Source of the DNA: an archaeon
GTDB lineage: Archaea; Thermoplasmatota; Thermoplasmata; Methanomassiliicoccales; Methanomethylophilaceae
Assembly: GCA_024399275.1 (NCBI GenBank)
Contig: JAKSHS010000007.1
Location: forward strand, 1 to 36,685
Reading direction: 5' to 3'
Length of the DNA stretch: 36,685 bases
Positions 1 to 8,921 of the stretch are shown here, piece by piece. Position 1 is the first letter of the stretch. Every line of letters starts with the position of its first letter. A program made the translations under genes and the position numbers. The notes beneath the pieces were generated by a model. It was not told the origin of the DNA. It searched no databases and worked only from the letters and a program-made list of their open reading frames with translations.

Positions 1-2
1 AC

Positions 3-311
3 ATGGAGTATATCTATAGTGCAATGGTGCTTTACGCGGCAGGTAAGGACATCACAGAGAACGCCGTCGAGGCGATTCTTAAGTCTGCCGGTGTAGAGCC
101 TGATATAGCTAAAGTTAAATCGTTAATTGCCTCGCTCGAGGGTGTTAATATCAAAGAAGCAATAGCATCAGCTACCTCCGTGACAGTTACACCCACGACC
201 ACGGCCGCGCCTGCGACAGCAGCTCCGGAGGCTAAGAAAGAGGACCCTGCAAAGGAAGAGCAAGTCAGTGAGGAAGAAGCAGCAGCTGGTCTCAGCGCGT
301 TATTCGGCTAA
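3..311 (+). CDS. rpl12: Ribosomal protein L12/P1 (archaeal stalk protein)
   Basis: This 102-residue protein is a complete archaeal P1/L12 stalk protein, which forms the flexible lateral stalk of the 50S subunit and recruits translation GTPases. What shows this: an N-terminal helical dimerisation domain starting MEYIYSAMVLYAAGK, an Ala/Pro/Thr-rich hinge at about residues 60-80, and an acidic tail ending in GLSALFG, the factor-binding C-terminus typical of archaeal and eukaryotic P-proteins. The length is normal for the family. Only two bases precede the ATG, so the ribosome-binding site and upstream partner (commonly the L10 gene) are outside the window. The stop is TAA. The gene is clearly more GC-rich than the spacer that follows. 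Confidence 0.97.
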   Translation: MEYIYSAMVLYAAGKDITENAVEAILKSAGVEPDIAKVKSLIASLEGVNIKEAIASATSVTVTPTTTAAPATAAPEAKKEDPAKEEQVSEEEAAAGLSALFG

Positions 312-1057
312 ACGATCAGGCGCTCTCAATCTCTATAAACTCTTTATTTACTCGTTCCCGGCCTTTGTAGTTCTCACCGGGACGGGCATCTAATCAATCT
401 TCCAGCCATACCCCGTAGAACCAAGAATCACAGGTGTCTTCTCTCGATGCGTCAGGCACGGAAAAATTACCCTCTAGACAAGAAACAAGAATACTTACGA
501 CCGACAAACTATCAAGATTTAAATCTAGCGTTCCCCAATTTAAATCAAAGGAATATTGTTGCTTCCAAGAAAGGAATAGCGCTGGATCAAAAGTTGAAGA
601 ACTTAACGTCGAAAAATACTCGTGTCAATCGTTTAAATAAAATATATTCGAGTTTCAAACATGCCTTCTGAGAAAGAATACTCTGTATTATACGAATTAT
701 AATCAGTTCTACAATAAATAGCCCAGGCTAACTCGATTCTAGAAACTATTGTATTGCCCAGAAATACGCAAATAAGCACAATATTCTGACATATTACTAA
801 GTAGGCTGCAACTCCGAACGAGCTTATGTCATAAAAAACAATGTCAAAGCACATTTTAAGCATAAAAATAGAAAATACTAGGGAAGATCTAACTTCAAAT
901 TTTGACATAGAAGATGACAAGACTTACGAGGGCCACTATCTCATATTCTATATATTCTATACGATAAATTAATTAACTAAACAATACAATCCTGCCGACG
1001 GCGACGGAGATAACACGCTCCTTTCATACCAGCAGCAACCCAATAGAAGAGATCAAA
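312..1057. other. Long spacer without a supportable gene (746 bp)
   Basis: This is an AT-rich stretch between L12 and the exported protein. Just after L12 there is a small inverted repeat, TCCCGG (356-361) and CCGGGA (377-382) around a 15-nt loop, which could be part of the L12 3' end or of a short RNA. Two overlapping plus-strand frames (434-640 and 447-671) and one minus-strand frame (633-920) are open, but they have no convincing ribosome-binding site, no recognisable domain and biased composition. An AT-rich TATA-like stretch near 945-960 may serve the gene at 1058. No tRNA, CRISPR repeat or insertion sequence is visible. It may contain decayed coding sequence. Confidence 0.5.
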
Positions 1058-1792
1058 ATGCGATTTATGGAGTTCTTCGGAATAGTGCTTCTCTGCTTCT
1101 GCGTCATTGGGACTCTGTCCATTCCAGAGGTTACCACTTATGGAAGAACCTACGAAACAACAGGTTGTAACCCCGCAACAGATGTCTATCTCAATCACAC
1201 CCCTCTCCAAAATTACACAGGATACACTGAGTACGATCAATGTGGAAATGTAGTAGGAAAAGGCATCAGTTACACAATTACAGAACAAGTTAATAGTTAT
1301 CCAATATCATCATATGCTAAATCATCGGAAGAAAATACATGTGAAAAAGAATACATTGACATCTCCAAAGGCATCAGAATTAGCACCAAAGAAAAAGATG
1401 ATTACGTCATATGGAACAACGGCTACAAAAATGGAGAAATCACAATACTTTTTAAATCCGATTCAGACAAATCATATAACAGTTTTAAAACATCAGTTGG
1501 GGACGCTATTGAGTTGTCCTATGACAAAAACACACAAATAACAGTTAAAGACGAAACAATCAACATAGGGAACTGGAACACATTCCTTCTAAAACTTAAT
1601 ACCGTTAACGGAATTGCGACAGTACAGCCAATAAACTCATTCACTGACTACTTAGACTTTAAAGACCTCGGAAAATACATCTATGTAGGAAATATTTCGA
1701 AGAAACCAATCGAAGAAATTTACTGGGATTATACAGAAAGTTCGTTTGGCACAATAATAAAATCGACAACGTGCTGCCTTAGTGATAATTGA
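1058..1792 (+). CDS. Unrecognised exported or membrane-anchored protein
   Basis: This 244-residue protein matches no family I recognise. Residues 1-20 are a hydrophobic N-terminal segment (FFGIVLLCFCVIGTL) consistent with a signal peptide or membrane anchor. The remainder is polar and rich in Thr, Asn, Lys and Tyr, with three NxS/T sequons (N46, N52, N212), as expected for a surface protein. Cysteines at 37, 62, 95 and the pair 239-240 near the C-terminus could form disulfides. The sequence alternates in a beta-like way (ITILFKSD, IYVGNISK). The start is not certain: no strong Shine-Dalgarno precedes the ATG, and in-frame codons continue upstream without an obvious better start. It is isolated, with long gaps on both sides. 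Coding status is likely; function unknown. Confidence 0.7.
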   Translation: MRFMEFFGIVLLCFCVIGTLSIPEVTTYGRTYETTGCNPATDVYLNHTPLQNYTGYTEYDQCGNVVGKGISYTITEQVNSYPISSYAKSSEENTCEKEYIDISKGIRISTKEKDDYVIWNNGYKNGEITILFKSDSDKSYNSFKTSVGDAIELSYDKNTQITVKDETINIGNWNTFLLKLNTVNGIATVQPINSFTDYLDFKDLGKYIYVGNISKKPIEEIYWDYTESSFGTIIKSTTCCLSDN

Positions 1793-2046
1793 TCTTATAA
1801 TGAAGTAGCCAGAAATCAATATAAAATACAAATGCCGCAGCTACATTAATTCTGAATTAGTTGTCGGCAAATCCACCACATGGCAGTGAATTGAACAGTA
1901 AAAGAAGACAGATAGCAGCAAACAAACATCCTCACATTCATGAAACGTGGATACAGTTCATCGCACGTAATACATTACCAAAAAACGCGATGAAATTAAG
2001 AACTAGATACAATCCCGATTACGAAGTTTCCGGAAAATAGAACACC

Positions 2047-2754
2047 TTATCTTATCAATTTTTGTTTATTAATCGCTTTAGTGGCATCACCGATCACACC
2101 CATTATGGTATTATACTCATATTTTGTTGGAATAGAACGTCCTATCATTTTTCTAAACATAGCTGACGTACACTTTTTCCTTACTTTTGGGTATGCTATT
2201 GCCTCTAACAAATCATCAAAAAATTTGAACATTCTTTCCTTTTCTTCATTATCAGCAGGTGTAGGTGATTTTATTTCAAATTTAAACATCTCATACAAGA
2301 CCACACCAACTGCATGTGAAAGATTAAGAATGGGATATTTCTCGCTAGAAGGAATATGTACTAGCACATCACACCTTGCAAGTTCATCCTGTAAGAGCCC
2401 AATATCTTCCCTTCCAAAAACTACAGCTATTTTTTCGGTATAATTCCTTAAGCGTTCTGCAAAGGAGCCAACAGAGATCGGGACCCTAACATAATTTTTG
2501 TCACCCCTCGTGACAATCCCACTCGTTCCAGCAACAAAAAAGCACTCATCTAGAGCACCATTAAGGCTTTCAACGACTTTTGCATTATCAAGGACGAAAG
2601 CCCCGTGCTTTGCTCTATGATAAGCAACATCCCCTATTTCGCAAGGATGAACCAAATACAGCTCGTGCACATCAAAATTAGCCATAATTCTCGCAACGGC
2701 GCCGATATTCCCTTCAAATTTTGGTTCAACTAGTACTACTCGTACGCCAGACAT
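2047..2754 (-). CDS. trmJ: TrmJ-like tRNA 2'-O-methyltransferase (SPOUT class)
   Basis: This is a 235-residue SPOUT (SpoU/TrmH-type) RNA ribose methyltransferase. The three family motifs are present: NIGAVAR (residues 16-22, with the conserved Arg), FGREDIGL (113-120) and NLSHAVGV (144-151), which form the trefoil knot that binds S-adenosylmethionine. The TrmJ subfamily methylates the ribose at tRNA position 32, and archaeal members act on cytidine. The C-terminal tail of about 80 residues is typical of TrmJ rather than of TrmL. A TATA-like TTTTTATAATTG lies near 2791-2803, and the gene is divergent from the phosphopantothenate synthetase gene across 109 bp. The family assignment is firm; the exact target nucleotide is inferred from homology. 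Confidence 0.88.
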   Translation of the reverse strand: MSGVRVVLVEPKFEGNIGAVARIMANFDVHELYLVHPCEIGDVAYHRAKHGAFVLDNAKVVESLNGALDECFFVAGTSGIVTRGDKNYVRVPISVGSFAERLRNYTEKIAVVFGREDIGLLQDELARCDVLVHIPSSEKYPILNLSHAVGVVLYEMFKFEIKSPTPADNEEKERMFKFFDDLLEAIAYPKVRKKCTSAMFRKMIGRSIPTKYEYNTIMGVIGDATKAINKQKLIR

Positions 2755-2863
2755 TTAACAGTCCCATTCAAACCTGACGATAATTCTGCAATTATAAAAA
2801 TCTACACAAATGAATATAATCTTCACAGCAACCGTTTAAGTATCATTTTCTAATACGAAGCAT

Positions 2864-3601
2864 ATGACAGTCCCCCCGAATCATCCAAGATACAAAACAT
2901 TGGTAGTCAGAGAATATCTTGCGAGAATGGTGGATGATGGTCTAGTAGATCAGACAGGCCTCATATCTCATGGAAGAGGTGAGGCATTTGATTATTTAAT
3001 GGGAGGAAAAACTTTAGAACCTTCTTTAAAAGCAGAAAAGGTAGCTGCCGCACATCTCTTAAAAGCAAAAAAACCACTCATCTGTGTAAACGGTAATGCC
3101 ACAGTATTATGTGCGGAAAAATTAATTCAATTAGCCAAAATTATTCCTGCTCCTATTGAAGTAAACCTATTTCACAGGACAGAGGAAAGAATCGATAAAT
3201 TGATAAAATATCTCGAATCCAAAGGAGGAGAAAATATTATTGGAAACATTCCAACCGCAAGAATTCCAGGACTAGAACACAATCGTGCGTTATGTTCTGA
3301 AACGCTCCATAACTGTGACTGTATTTTAGTACCAATAGAGGACGGAGATAGGGCCGAGGCATTAGTTAAAATGGGAAAAACAGTAATTTCCATCGATATC
3401 AATCCTATCTCTAGAACATCCAAAGCGGCTACTATTCCAATATCAGATGAAATAGATCGTGCTTTAACGAATATTATCCAATTTATAAAGGGTCTCCATG
3501 GAAAGAGAGATGAGATTGATTTGCTGATCACATCTTTTTCTCGTGATCAAAATAGAAGAGAGGTTCTTTCTGAAATTTCCGAATTTTTAAAGTCACAGTA
3601 A
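2864..3601 (+). CDS. 4-phosphopantoate--beta-alanine ligase (archaeal phosphopantothenate synthetase, DUF137)
   Basis: This enzyme joins 4-phosphopantoate to beta-alanine, using ATP, to make 4'-phosphopantothenate in the archaeal route to coenzyme A. In archaea this route replaces bacterial pantothenate synthetase plus pantothenate kinase. The family's N-terminal signature VPPNHPRYKTLVVRE is at residues 3-17, followed by LISHGRGEAFDYL (33-45), a segment conserved across the family. Length (245 residues) is normal. The TATA-like TTTAAGTAT at 2835-2843 lies about 25 nt before the ATG, so the transcript is probably leaderless, which fits the lack of a Shine-Dalgarno. The partner pantoate kinase is not in this window. 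Confidence 0.92.
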   Translation: MTVPPNHPRYKTLVVREYLARMVDDGLVDQTGLISHGRGEAFDYLMGGKTLEPSLKAEKVAAAHLLKAKKPLICVNGNATVLCAEKLIQLAKIIPAPIEVNLFHRTEERIDKLIKYLESKGGENIIGNIPTARIPGLEHNRALCSETLHNCDCILVPIEDGDRAEALVKMGKTVISIDINPISRTSKAATIPISDEIDRALTNIIQFIKGLHGKRDEIDLLITSFSRDQNRREVLSEISEFLKSQ

Positions 3602-3769
3602 TTCTCAACAAATCTCGACTGATCAATGTAATCACTTTAAACTTGTAAACGAAAAATTCTAAATTCCAGGATCATATTGAACACCCCAGCTACACCAGTA
3701 ACCACAACAAAATTAATGTGACAAAATATGACGCATTGAATCTATCTTCAAGTTGAGAGATTTAAAAAA

Positions 3770-4294
3770 ATGTTAATAGCAATCACGGGAACGCCTGGAG
3801 TAGGAAAAAGCACGGTATCCAATATCCTTTCGAGTAGGTACAGAGTTATTAACATCAATTCCTACGCTAGGGAAAACAACCTTCTTGAAGAATTTGATAC
3901 GGAATTAGAGTCATATAATGTAGACATCGACAAGCTTAACGATTCTCTAAAATCCAAAATAGAAAGAAGCGAAATAGTTTTCCTGGATGGGCACTTGTCT
4001 CACTTTGTAAATTGTGACATTGTAATTGTTCTGAGATGTAACCCAAACATAATATACGAAAGACTCAAGCAGAGAGGATACAACTTACAAAAAATTCGAG
4101 ATAATATTCAAGCAGAAATACTGGACATAATCTTGTGTGAATCAGTAAATTCAGGCATAGTAACATCTGAAATAAATTGTACAAATTTGACACCTTCTGA
4201 GATCGTTGAAATAATCGAAAAAATCATTAGAAATCCAAGCCTGTTCCCTCCAGGAAGTGTAAATTGGAGCAACGAAATAGACAAGTGGTTCTAA
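3770..4294 (+). CDS. Fap7/hCINAP-like adenylate kinase family ATPase
   Basis: This 174-residue P-loop protein belongs to the archaeal Fap7/AK6 group annotated as putative adenylate kinase. The Walker A motif GTPGVGKST is at residues 7-15, and VFLDGHLSHF carries the DGH-type motif that distinguishes Fap7-like proteins from ordinary adenylate kinases. VIVLRCNP and a following Arg-rich LID-like segment also fit. In yeast and archaea Fap7 acts in the final maturation of small-subunit rRNA and binds ribosomal protein S11; a role in nucleotide balance is also possible. A weak GAGAG lies about 10 nt before the ATG. Two other small-subunit assembly factors (RIO1 and the KH protein) are encoded a few kilobases downstream, which suits this role. 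Confidence 0.85.
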   Translation: MLIAITGTPGVGKSTVSNILSSRYRVININSYARENNLLEEFDTELESYNVDIDKLNDSLKSKIERSEIVFLDGHLSHFVNCDIVIVLRCNPNIIYERLKQRGYNLQKIRDNIQAEILDIILCESVNSGIVTSEINCTNLTPSEIVEIIEKIIRNPSLFPPGSVNWSNEIDKWF

Positions 4295-4517
4295 CAAACA
4301 TAAAACTTCCAGTACTCATAAGGTTCCATTCAAATACAGTCAATTCTCCGACAACTCATTTTACTCCCACGACTGCAATTAACCCATCTCATACAGGCAC
4401 TAAAATCATCATTCTGGAGAATTGTCACGATTTCTATGTTTATTGCAGCACTCCATACTAGTGTGATACAGTTTGCTAATAGGAGACATTAAATGCCACT
4501 TATAAGCCTAACAAGGC

Positions 4518-5561
4518 CTACTCACCCTTATTCTCCATAGCCAACATCCTCTTGTAATATACAACTGGATGATTGACTTTTCTGCTATTGCACAGATCAT
4601 CTGGATTATAGCAAATCCCATTCGTCTTCATTGTGCTGCATTCGGGGGGAACGTACCCATCAGTGTCGTTCAACTCACCAGTTATGTGTTTAATTTGATA
4701 CAACGATTTTGATTCATCAAAATCGGGCGATCTAGAAAACAATTTAAGAATCTTATTTGAATCCATGCCTACGGCATGAAGAAACGATACCAGCGCAAAC
4801 CTTCCATTATGCGACAAATTAGCACCATTTTGCACATTTGTAAGCATAGTTCTGATACATGGAGGCAAACATCGATCTTTTAACGTTTCAGGAAATTGCG
4901 AATCAAATTTACTCCTACTACTCCTAAAAAGATTTTCTATGTAGACTATGTCTTCTCTTATTTTACATCTATATTCTTCTGGCACTTCGAGAGGGAGTTC
5001 AGACTCTATTTTATCCTGTAGTGCATTCTGAAGAAGCCTACCAAACCTATCCTTTTCAAGATATACATACCCCTTACGTACATCCATATTAACAAGCTTC
5101 CAATCTTTACTTCTAATTCTGGAAGAAAGCTTCAAATAGTCTGTGAAGTACATCCTCAGCTTCTTTCCATCAAATATCATGTTTACATTCAGTGTTTCCG
5201 CAATATACCGTACAGTATTCCCATTCTCCGACTCAAGAAGTTTTTTCATTTTTACTGACTCAGACAGGGCATATCTCTTCGTAAGAAACTTATCATCAAT
5301 ACACGAAACCACTATTCTTGCATAGAGATATGAGCACATCTCTGTCAATAATTCATACTCGCTAACCAAAGGCACACACGAAACTTCTGAATTGTTAATA
5401 GAATCCTCTAACCTTTGTATACCTCTTCGCCGTGAGCTCTCAAACACATCTGAAGAAATCAACATTGTCGCATCCACATTTATGTCAGATATTATTTGAG
5501 CCGTAATGCCAACAAACGGGTATTTAGCTGCTAGTCTTTTATCCACAAGGATAAATGACAT
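4518..5561 (-). CDS. priL: DNA primase large subunit PriL
   Basis: This 347-residue protein is the archaeal primase large subunit, which binds the catalytic PriS subunit and carries an Fe-S cluster domain needed for primer initiation. The C-terminal domain has the four-cysteine arrangement of the family: CLPPCIRTM, then PECSTM, NGIC and DDLC. The N-terminal two thirds is helical, as in PriL. Length matches the family. The PriS gene is not in the window. The gene is divergent from aIF1A, and an AT-rich TATA-like ATAATTTATTATC near 5606-5618 can start it with a leader of about 25 nt. The stop is TAG, with an in-frame TAA six codons further on. Confidence 0.93.
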   Translation of the reverse strand: MSFILVDKRLAAKYPFVGITAQIISDINVDATMLISSDVFESSRRRGIQRLEDSINNSEVSCVPLVSEYELLTEMCSYLYARIVVSCIDDKFLTKRYALSESVKMKKLLESENGNTVRYIAETLNVNMIFDGKKLRMYFTDYLKLSSRIRSKDWKLVNMDVRKGYVYLEKDRFGRLLQNALQDKIESELPLEVPEEYRCKIREDIVYIENLFRSSRSKFDSQFPETLKDRCLPPCIRTMLTNVQNGANLSHNGRFALVSFLHAVGMDSNKILKLFSRSPDFDESKSLYQIKHITGELNDTDGYVPPECSTMKTNGICYNPDDLCNSRKVNHPVVYYKRMLAMENKGE

Positions 5562-5680
5562 TCAAACAATAAATTACGTCGGGTTCCTACCTAACAATGA
5601 ATAATCCAAGAGATAATAAATTATGACGACATAACTCGCTACGCGTTGTCGAATTCAAGAAACTAGTTGAATATGCTACC

Positions 5681-5689
5681 TTTTATATA
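5681..5689 (+). promoter_or_regulatory. TATA box of the aIF1A-KsgA operon
   Basis: TTTTATATA stands in a less AT-rich context. Archaeal transcription starts about 25 nt downstream of the box centre, here near 5711, which places the start just upstream of the Shine-Dalgarno AGGGA (5711-5715) and the ATG at 5725. This supports 5725 rather than the upstream in-frame GTG at 5707, which would probably not be transcribed. Confidence 0.65.
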
Positions 5690-5724
5690 GGAAAGACCAG
5701 TCGCCAGTGCAGGGAATATTTAGT

Positions 5725-6051
5725 ATGAGCAACAAGCCTGTGGAGAATCCAGATGAAGACGTAACACGCATACGCCTTCCAAACATCAAAGAGGGAGAAA
5801 TGTTCGGTATAGCGGACCAGTTGCTCGGGGCGTCCAAAATCAAAATCATGTGTGAAGATGGAACTCCAAGAATGGGCAGAATCCCTGGAAAAATAAAAAA
5901 AAGGATGTGGATCAGAGAGGGTGATCTTCTTATTATTTCAGTCTGGGATTTTCAGCCTGACAAATGCGATATAAGATTTCGTTACACCAAAACACAAGCT
6001 CTGAACCTCAGTAAAAGAAATAAAATTCCAAAAAACACTGATATTTTCTGA
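5725..6051 (+). CDS. eif1a: Translation initiation factor aIF1A
   Basis: This 108-residue OB-fold protein is archaeal initiation factor 1A, which binds the A-site region of the small subunit and stabilises initiator tRNA and mRNA scanning or start selection. Conserved segments include EMFGIADQLLGASKI, GRIPGKIKKRMWIREGD and CDIRFRYTKTQ, in the family order. The ATG at 5725 is chosen over a GTG at 5707 because AGGGA lies nine nt upstream and the TATA box at 5681-5689 would start transcription near 5711. It is the first gene of a compact eight-gene operon, with RIO1 beginning 13 nt after its TGA stop. Confidence 0.95.
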   Translation: MSNKPVENPDEDVTRIRLPNIKEGEMFGIADQLLGASKIKIMCEDGTPRMGRIPGKIKKRMWIREGDLLIISVWDFQPDKCDIRFRYTKTQALNLSKRNKIPKNTDIF

Positions 6052-6064
6052 ATAGGAAGACCAT

Positions 6065-6853
6065 ATGTCGTACGAAGATACGTACTCTTATCTGGAGAGG
6101 CGTGTTGATTCTCTTAAAGCTTGCAGAACTGGGATCGAGAGAAGGGTAGACGCAGAAGTTTTTGACAAACAAACATTGCTAACTATATACGACTTTATGA
6201 ACAAAGGATATATCGACTCCGTTCACTATTTGATATCCACTGGTAAAGAAGGTAACATTTTTCATGTTAAGGATAATAACAAAAAAACGTACGCTCTGAA
6301 GATATTTCGATCGCAGACTACCACATTCAAAAGTATCTTGAGATACATCGAGGGCGATCCAAGATTTAAAGGCCTCACAGGCAATAGGAAAAAGATCATT
6401 TCTGCCTGGGCTAGCAAAGAATATCGAAATCTTCAAAGATACTTTAAAAACGGAATACACGTACCAAAACCAATCAGATGTGAAAAGAATTGTCTCCTAA
6501 TGGAATACATTGGGGACGAAGACAAACCAGCACTGCAGCTCAAGTATGCCATAATGAATAAACCAAACGTAGTTTATAGAAAAGTCATCTCTTTCATTGT
6601 TGACGGGTACAAAAAAGCCAATCTTGTGCATGGCGATATGAGCGAATACAATATACTATATTGGAAAGAAGAGCCCATATTGATCGACTGTGGTCAAGCA
6701 CTTACTATAGATCACCTTAACGCAAAAGAATTCCTAATTAGGGATATTAGAAACATCAATAGATTCTTCAAGGATAGGAATGTTGAGATAGTCAGCGACG
6801 AAATGATTTTACAAAAAATACTCGGCGAGGAAGAGAGCGATGCAATCTATTAG
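6065..6853 (+). CDS. rio1: RIO1-type serine protein kinase/ATPase
   Basis: This 262-residue atypical kinase is archaeal Rio1, an ATPase that releases assembly factors during late maturation of the small ribosomal subunit. Visible motifs: the P-loop-like STGKEGN at residues 58-64, the ATP-binding Lys79 in YALKI, the catalytic loop VHGDMSEYN at 188-196 with Asp191, and the metal-binding IDCGQ at 207-211 with Asp208. AGGA lies just upstream of the ATG. The last 14 nt overlap the next gene, which indicates translational coupling with the KH protein. Rio1 and Dim2/Pno1 are functional partners in 40S-type subunit assembly. The stop is TAG, followed by another TAG four codons later. Confidence 0.95.
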   Translation: MSYEDTYSYLERRVDSLKACRTGIERRVDAEVFDKQTLLTIYDFMNKGYIDSVHYLISTGKEGNIFHVKDNNKKTYALKIFRSQTTTFKSILRYIEGDPRFKGLTGNRKKIISAWASKEYRNLQRYFKNGIHVPKPIRCEKNCLLMEYIGDEDKPALQLKYAIMNKPNVVYRKVISFIVDGYKKANLVHGDMSEYNILYWKEEPILIDCGQALTIDHLNAKEFLIRDIRNINRFFKDRNVEIVSDEMILQKILGEEESDAIY

Positions 6854-7382
6854 AATACCACAGGATAGAATTGGAGCAATAATTGGAATCAAGGGCCAGA
6901 CAAAAAGAATACTCCAGAAAACATCTGGAGTTAAATTCAGTGTCGATTCTGAAGGTGAAGTTCTTATTTACGATAATGAGGAAGCGAATCCGTTGTCTGT
7001 TCTCAAGACTGTAGACGTTATTAAGGCTATTGGGAGAGGATTTGCACCAGACAGGGCTATGAAATTGTTCAACGACGATGAATATCTCGACATAATAAAC
7101 CTAAAAGAATTCACTGGCAAAAAGAGTGACCGATTATTGACGATTAGAGGTAGAATAATAGGCAAAGACGGAAAAACTCGTCAAATTATAGAAAGTCTTA
7201 CGGGCGTATACATCACTGTTTACGGCAACACTATCGGATTTATTGGCAATCCTTTTAATCTTCCGATAGCAAAGCATGCGATCGAACTTATTCTTAACGG
7301 AAGCGAGCATGCAACTGTATATCGATATCTAGAAAACCAGAGATCAAGAATCAAGATTAACGAGATGGGATTCGATCTTTGA
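6840..7382 (+). CDS. KH-domain RNA-binding protein (archaeal Dim2/Pno1 type)
   Basis: This 180-residue protein has two KH domains. The first carries IGAIIGIKGQTKR at about residues 11-23, and the second RGRIIGKDGKTRQ at about 103-115; both contain the GxxG RNA-binding loop (GIKG, GKDG). Archaeal Dim2/Pno1 proteins bind the 3' end region of small-subunit rRNA and work with the KsgA/Dim1 dimethylase and Nob1 nuclease. The gene overlaps the end of RIO1 by 14 nt and has GAGGAAGAG a few bases before the ATG. The presence of both RIO1 and KsgA in the same operon supports a role in ribosome assembly. Confidence 0.92.
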   Translation: MQSIRIPQDRIGAIIGIKGQTKRILQKTSGVKFSVDSEGEVLIYDNEEANPLSVLKTVDVIKAIGRGFAPDRAMKLFNDDEYLDIINLKEFTGKKSDRLLTIRGRIIGKDGKTRQIIESLTGVYITVYGNTIGFIGNPFNLPIAKHAIELILNGSEHATVYRYLENQRSRIKINEMGFDL

Positions 7383-7392
7383 GGTTAATAAC

Positions 7393-8619
7393 ATGGAAGA
7401 ATGGATTTCTGAAATAATCAATAAAGCAAAAAAATTAGCCAACATGAATTTTTGCGATCGTTGCCTTGGAAGAATGTTCGGGAAAGCCGGCACAGGCATG
7501 ACTAACGACATTCGTGGTATGAAAATACGTGAAGCTCTAGAAAAGGAATCCGTTAACACCAAAGCAGAAAACCCCTGTCCCCTCTGTAAAAACATCTTCA
7601 ATGAGCTTAATCGATATGCCACTGCAGTTATAGAAACTATCAGCAGTGTTGAATCCAAAAATTTTCTAATAGGAAGTCGTATAGATCCCGAAATAATAAA
7701 GAAAGAAAAGGAAACTCAAGACAAATTTCAACTTGAACAATGTGAAAGCATCAAAACCGAGATGAATCGAGAGATAGGAAAGTTAGTTCTTCCAGCAATA
7801 TGTCGATCTGTTGAATTTAAATCCCCACAAATTGTCGCATGTATAGACACACGCTTCGCAAGTGTCACGCTTGACATTGCTCCTGTATTCATTTATGGGT
7901 ATTACAACAAACTGAACCGCGAGATCCCTCAAACCATATGGCCATGTAAAGTATGTCGTGGAAAGGGATGCCCTAGATGTCATGGTACCGGAAAAATGTG
8001 TCAAACATCTGTCCAAGAAGAAATTGGCAATATAGCGTTAAGAATGTTTGATGGTCAGAATCACTTTTTTCATGGAATGGGGAGAGAAGACATCGACGCT
8101 CTATGCCTTGGAAAGGGAAGACCTTTCGTCCTCGAAATTAGCAACCCACGTATTCGTGAAGTTGATCTCAATGAACTTGAAACGAAAGCTAATATGTCTA
8201 AAGTTGCTAAATTTCATTATTTACGCTTTGTGGAAAGAGATACTGTTAGAGAAGTCAAAATGGCAGCTCCTACCAAGGTATACAGGCTAACAGTAAGAAC
8301 TGATAGTAAAGTTAATAAAGAAGCAATTACTAGAGCAGCGTTGTCGCTCGAAAACGTGCGCTTGAGTCAACGCACTCCCCGGCGTGTCGAACACAGGCGT
8401 GCCGACCTTGTTAGAAACAAGACAATACACTGGATCAAAGTGAACGAAGTTGGCGATTGCATGTTCAGCCTTACAACTGAAGTGGAATCTGGAACCTATG
8501 TGAAAGAATTCATCTCTGGCGACGGTGGAAGAACACAACCCAATTTCTCGGACACGTTGAAGGTTCGATGTACGGTCGAGGCATTGGACGTAGTGGCGAT
8601 TAATGAGGGAATAGAATGA
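7393..8619 (+). CDS. pus10: tRNA pseudouridine synthase Pus10
   Basis: This 408-residue enzyme makes pseudouridine at tRNA positions 54 and/or 55 in archaea, replacing bacterial TruB for the T-loop. An N-terminal zinc-binding THUMP-containing region begins with CDRC (21-24) and CPLC (62-65). A second cysteine set, CKVC and CPRC at 185-196, resembles a zinc ribbon. The catalytic segment GMGREDIDALCLGKGRPF starts at residue 228, with the catalytic Asp233 in the GRED motif; many relatives have an Arg two residues after the second Asp, where this protein has Ala-Leu. GAGGT is located about eight nt upstream of the ATG. The TGA stop overlaps the L21e start (ATGA), so translation is coupled. Confidence 0.94.
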   Translation: MEEWISEIINKAKKLANMNFCDRCLGRMFGKAGTGMTNDIRGMKIREALEKESVNTKAENPCPLCKNIFNELNRYATAVIETISSVESKNFLIGSRIDPEIIKKEKETQDKFQLEQCESIKTEMNREIGKLVLPAICRSVEFKSPQIVACIDTRFASVTLDIAPVFIYGYYNKLNREIPQTIWPCKVCRGKGCPRCHGTGKMCQTSVQEEIGNIALRMFDGQNHFFHGMGREDIDALCLGKGRPFVLEISNPRIREVDLNELETKANMSKVAKFHYLRFVERDTVREVKMAAPTKVYRLTVRTDSKVNKEAITRAALSLENVRLSQRTPRRVEHRRADLVRNKTIHWIKVNEVGDCMFSLTTEVESGTYVKEFISGDGGRTQPNFSDTLKVRCTVEALDVVAINEGIE

Positions 8620-8909
8620 AAGCATCCAAGGGGACGAGAACCAAAACTCGTACGATTCTCCGGAAAAAACCGAGGGATCGTGGCCTTTCGCCGATCACAA
8701 AAGCGTTTCAGGCCTTTGGTAGTGGAGAGAAAGTCAACATCATCATTGACCCTAGCGTGCATAAGGGTATGCCCTTTTCGAGGTTTCACGGCCTTACTGG
8801 CACAATAATAGGTAAAAGAGGTTCTGCATACGAAGTCAATGTCAAATCAGGCAATAAAGCCAAGACAGTAGTTGCACGCCCTGAACACCTTACCAAAAAT
8901 GCAGAGTAG
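8616..8909 (+). CDS. rpl21e: Ribosomal protein L21e
   Basis: This 97-residue basic protein is L21e of the 50S subunit. It shows the family sequence KPRDRGLSPITKAFQ followed by KVNIIIDPSVHKGMP and the SH3-like core GTIIGKRGSAYEV. Length is normal. A good Shine-Dalgarno, GAGGGA at 8605-8610, lies inside the end of pus10, and the ATG overlaps the pus10 stop. The stop is TAG at 8907-8909. The following codons stay open and in frame straight into RpoF, so only this UAG separates the two proteins (see findings). Confidence 0.96.
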   Translation: MKASKGTRTKTRTILRKKPRDRGLSPITKAFQAFGSGEKVNIIIDPSVHKGMPFSRFHGLTGTIIGKRGSAYEVNVKSGNKAKTVVARPEHLTKNAE

Positions 8910-8921
8910 TGGAGCATCAAC

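Noticed and set aside
434-671. Two overlapping plus-strand open frames of 68 and 74 codons after L12
   Set aside because: They occupy different frames of the same DNA, have no ribosome-binding site or domain, and show compositions expected of AT-rich spacer.
4341-4424. Nine-bp inverted repeat CAATTCTCC / GGAGAATTG spanning 84 nt, with an ATGATGA resembling a C box on the minus strand
   Set aside because: The 66-nt loop has no further convincing pairing and no CUGA D box is placed correctly, so a small RNA is not supported.
4264-4461. A 65-codon open frame overlapping the end of the Fap7-like gene
   Set aside because: It starts inside the upstream gene in another frame, has no ribosome-binding site and is low-complexity Thr/Pro-rich.
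5707-5724. GTG start adding six residues to aIF1A
   Set aside because: The TATA box predicts transcription starting near 5711, and AGGGA is correctly spaced for the ATG at 5725.
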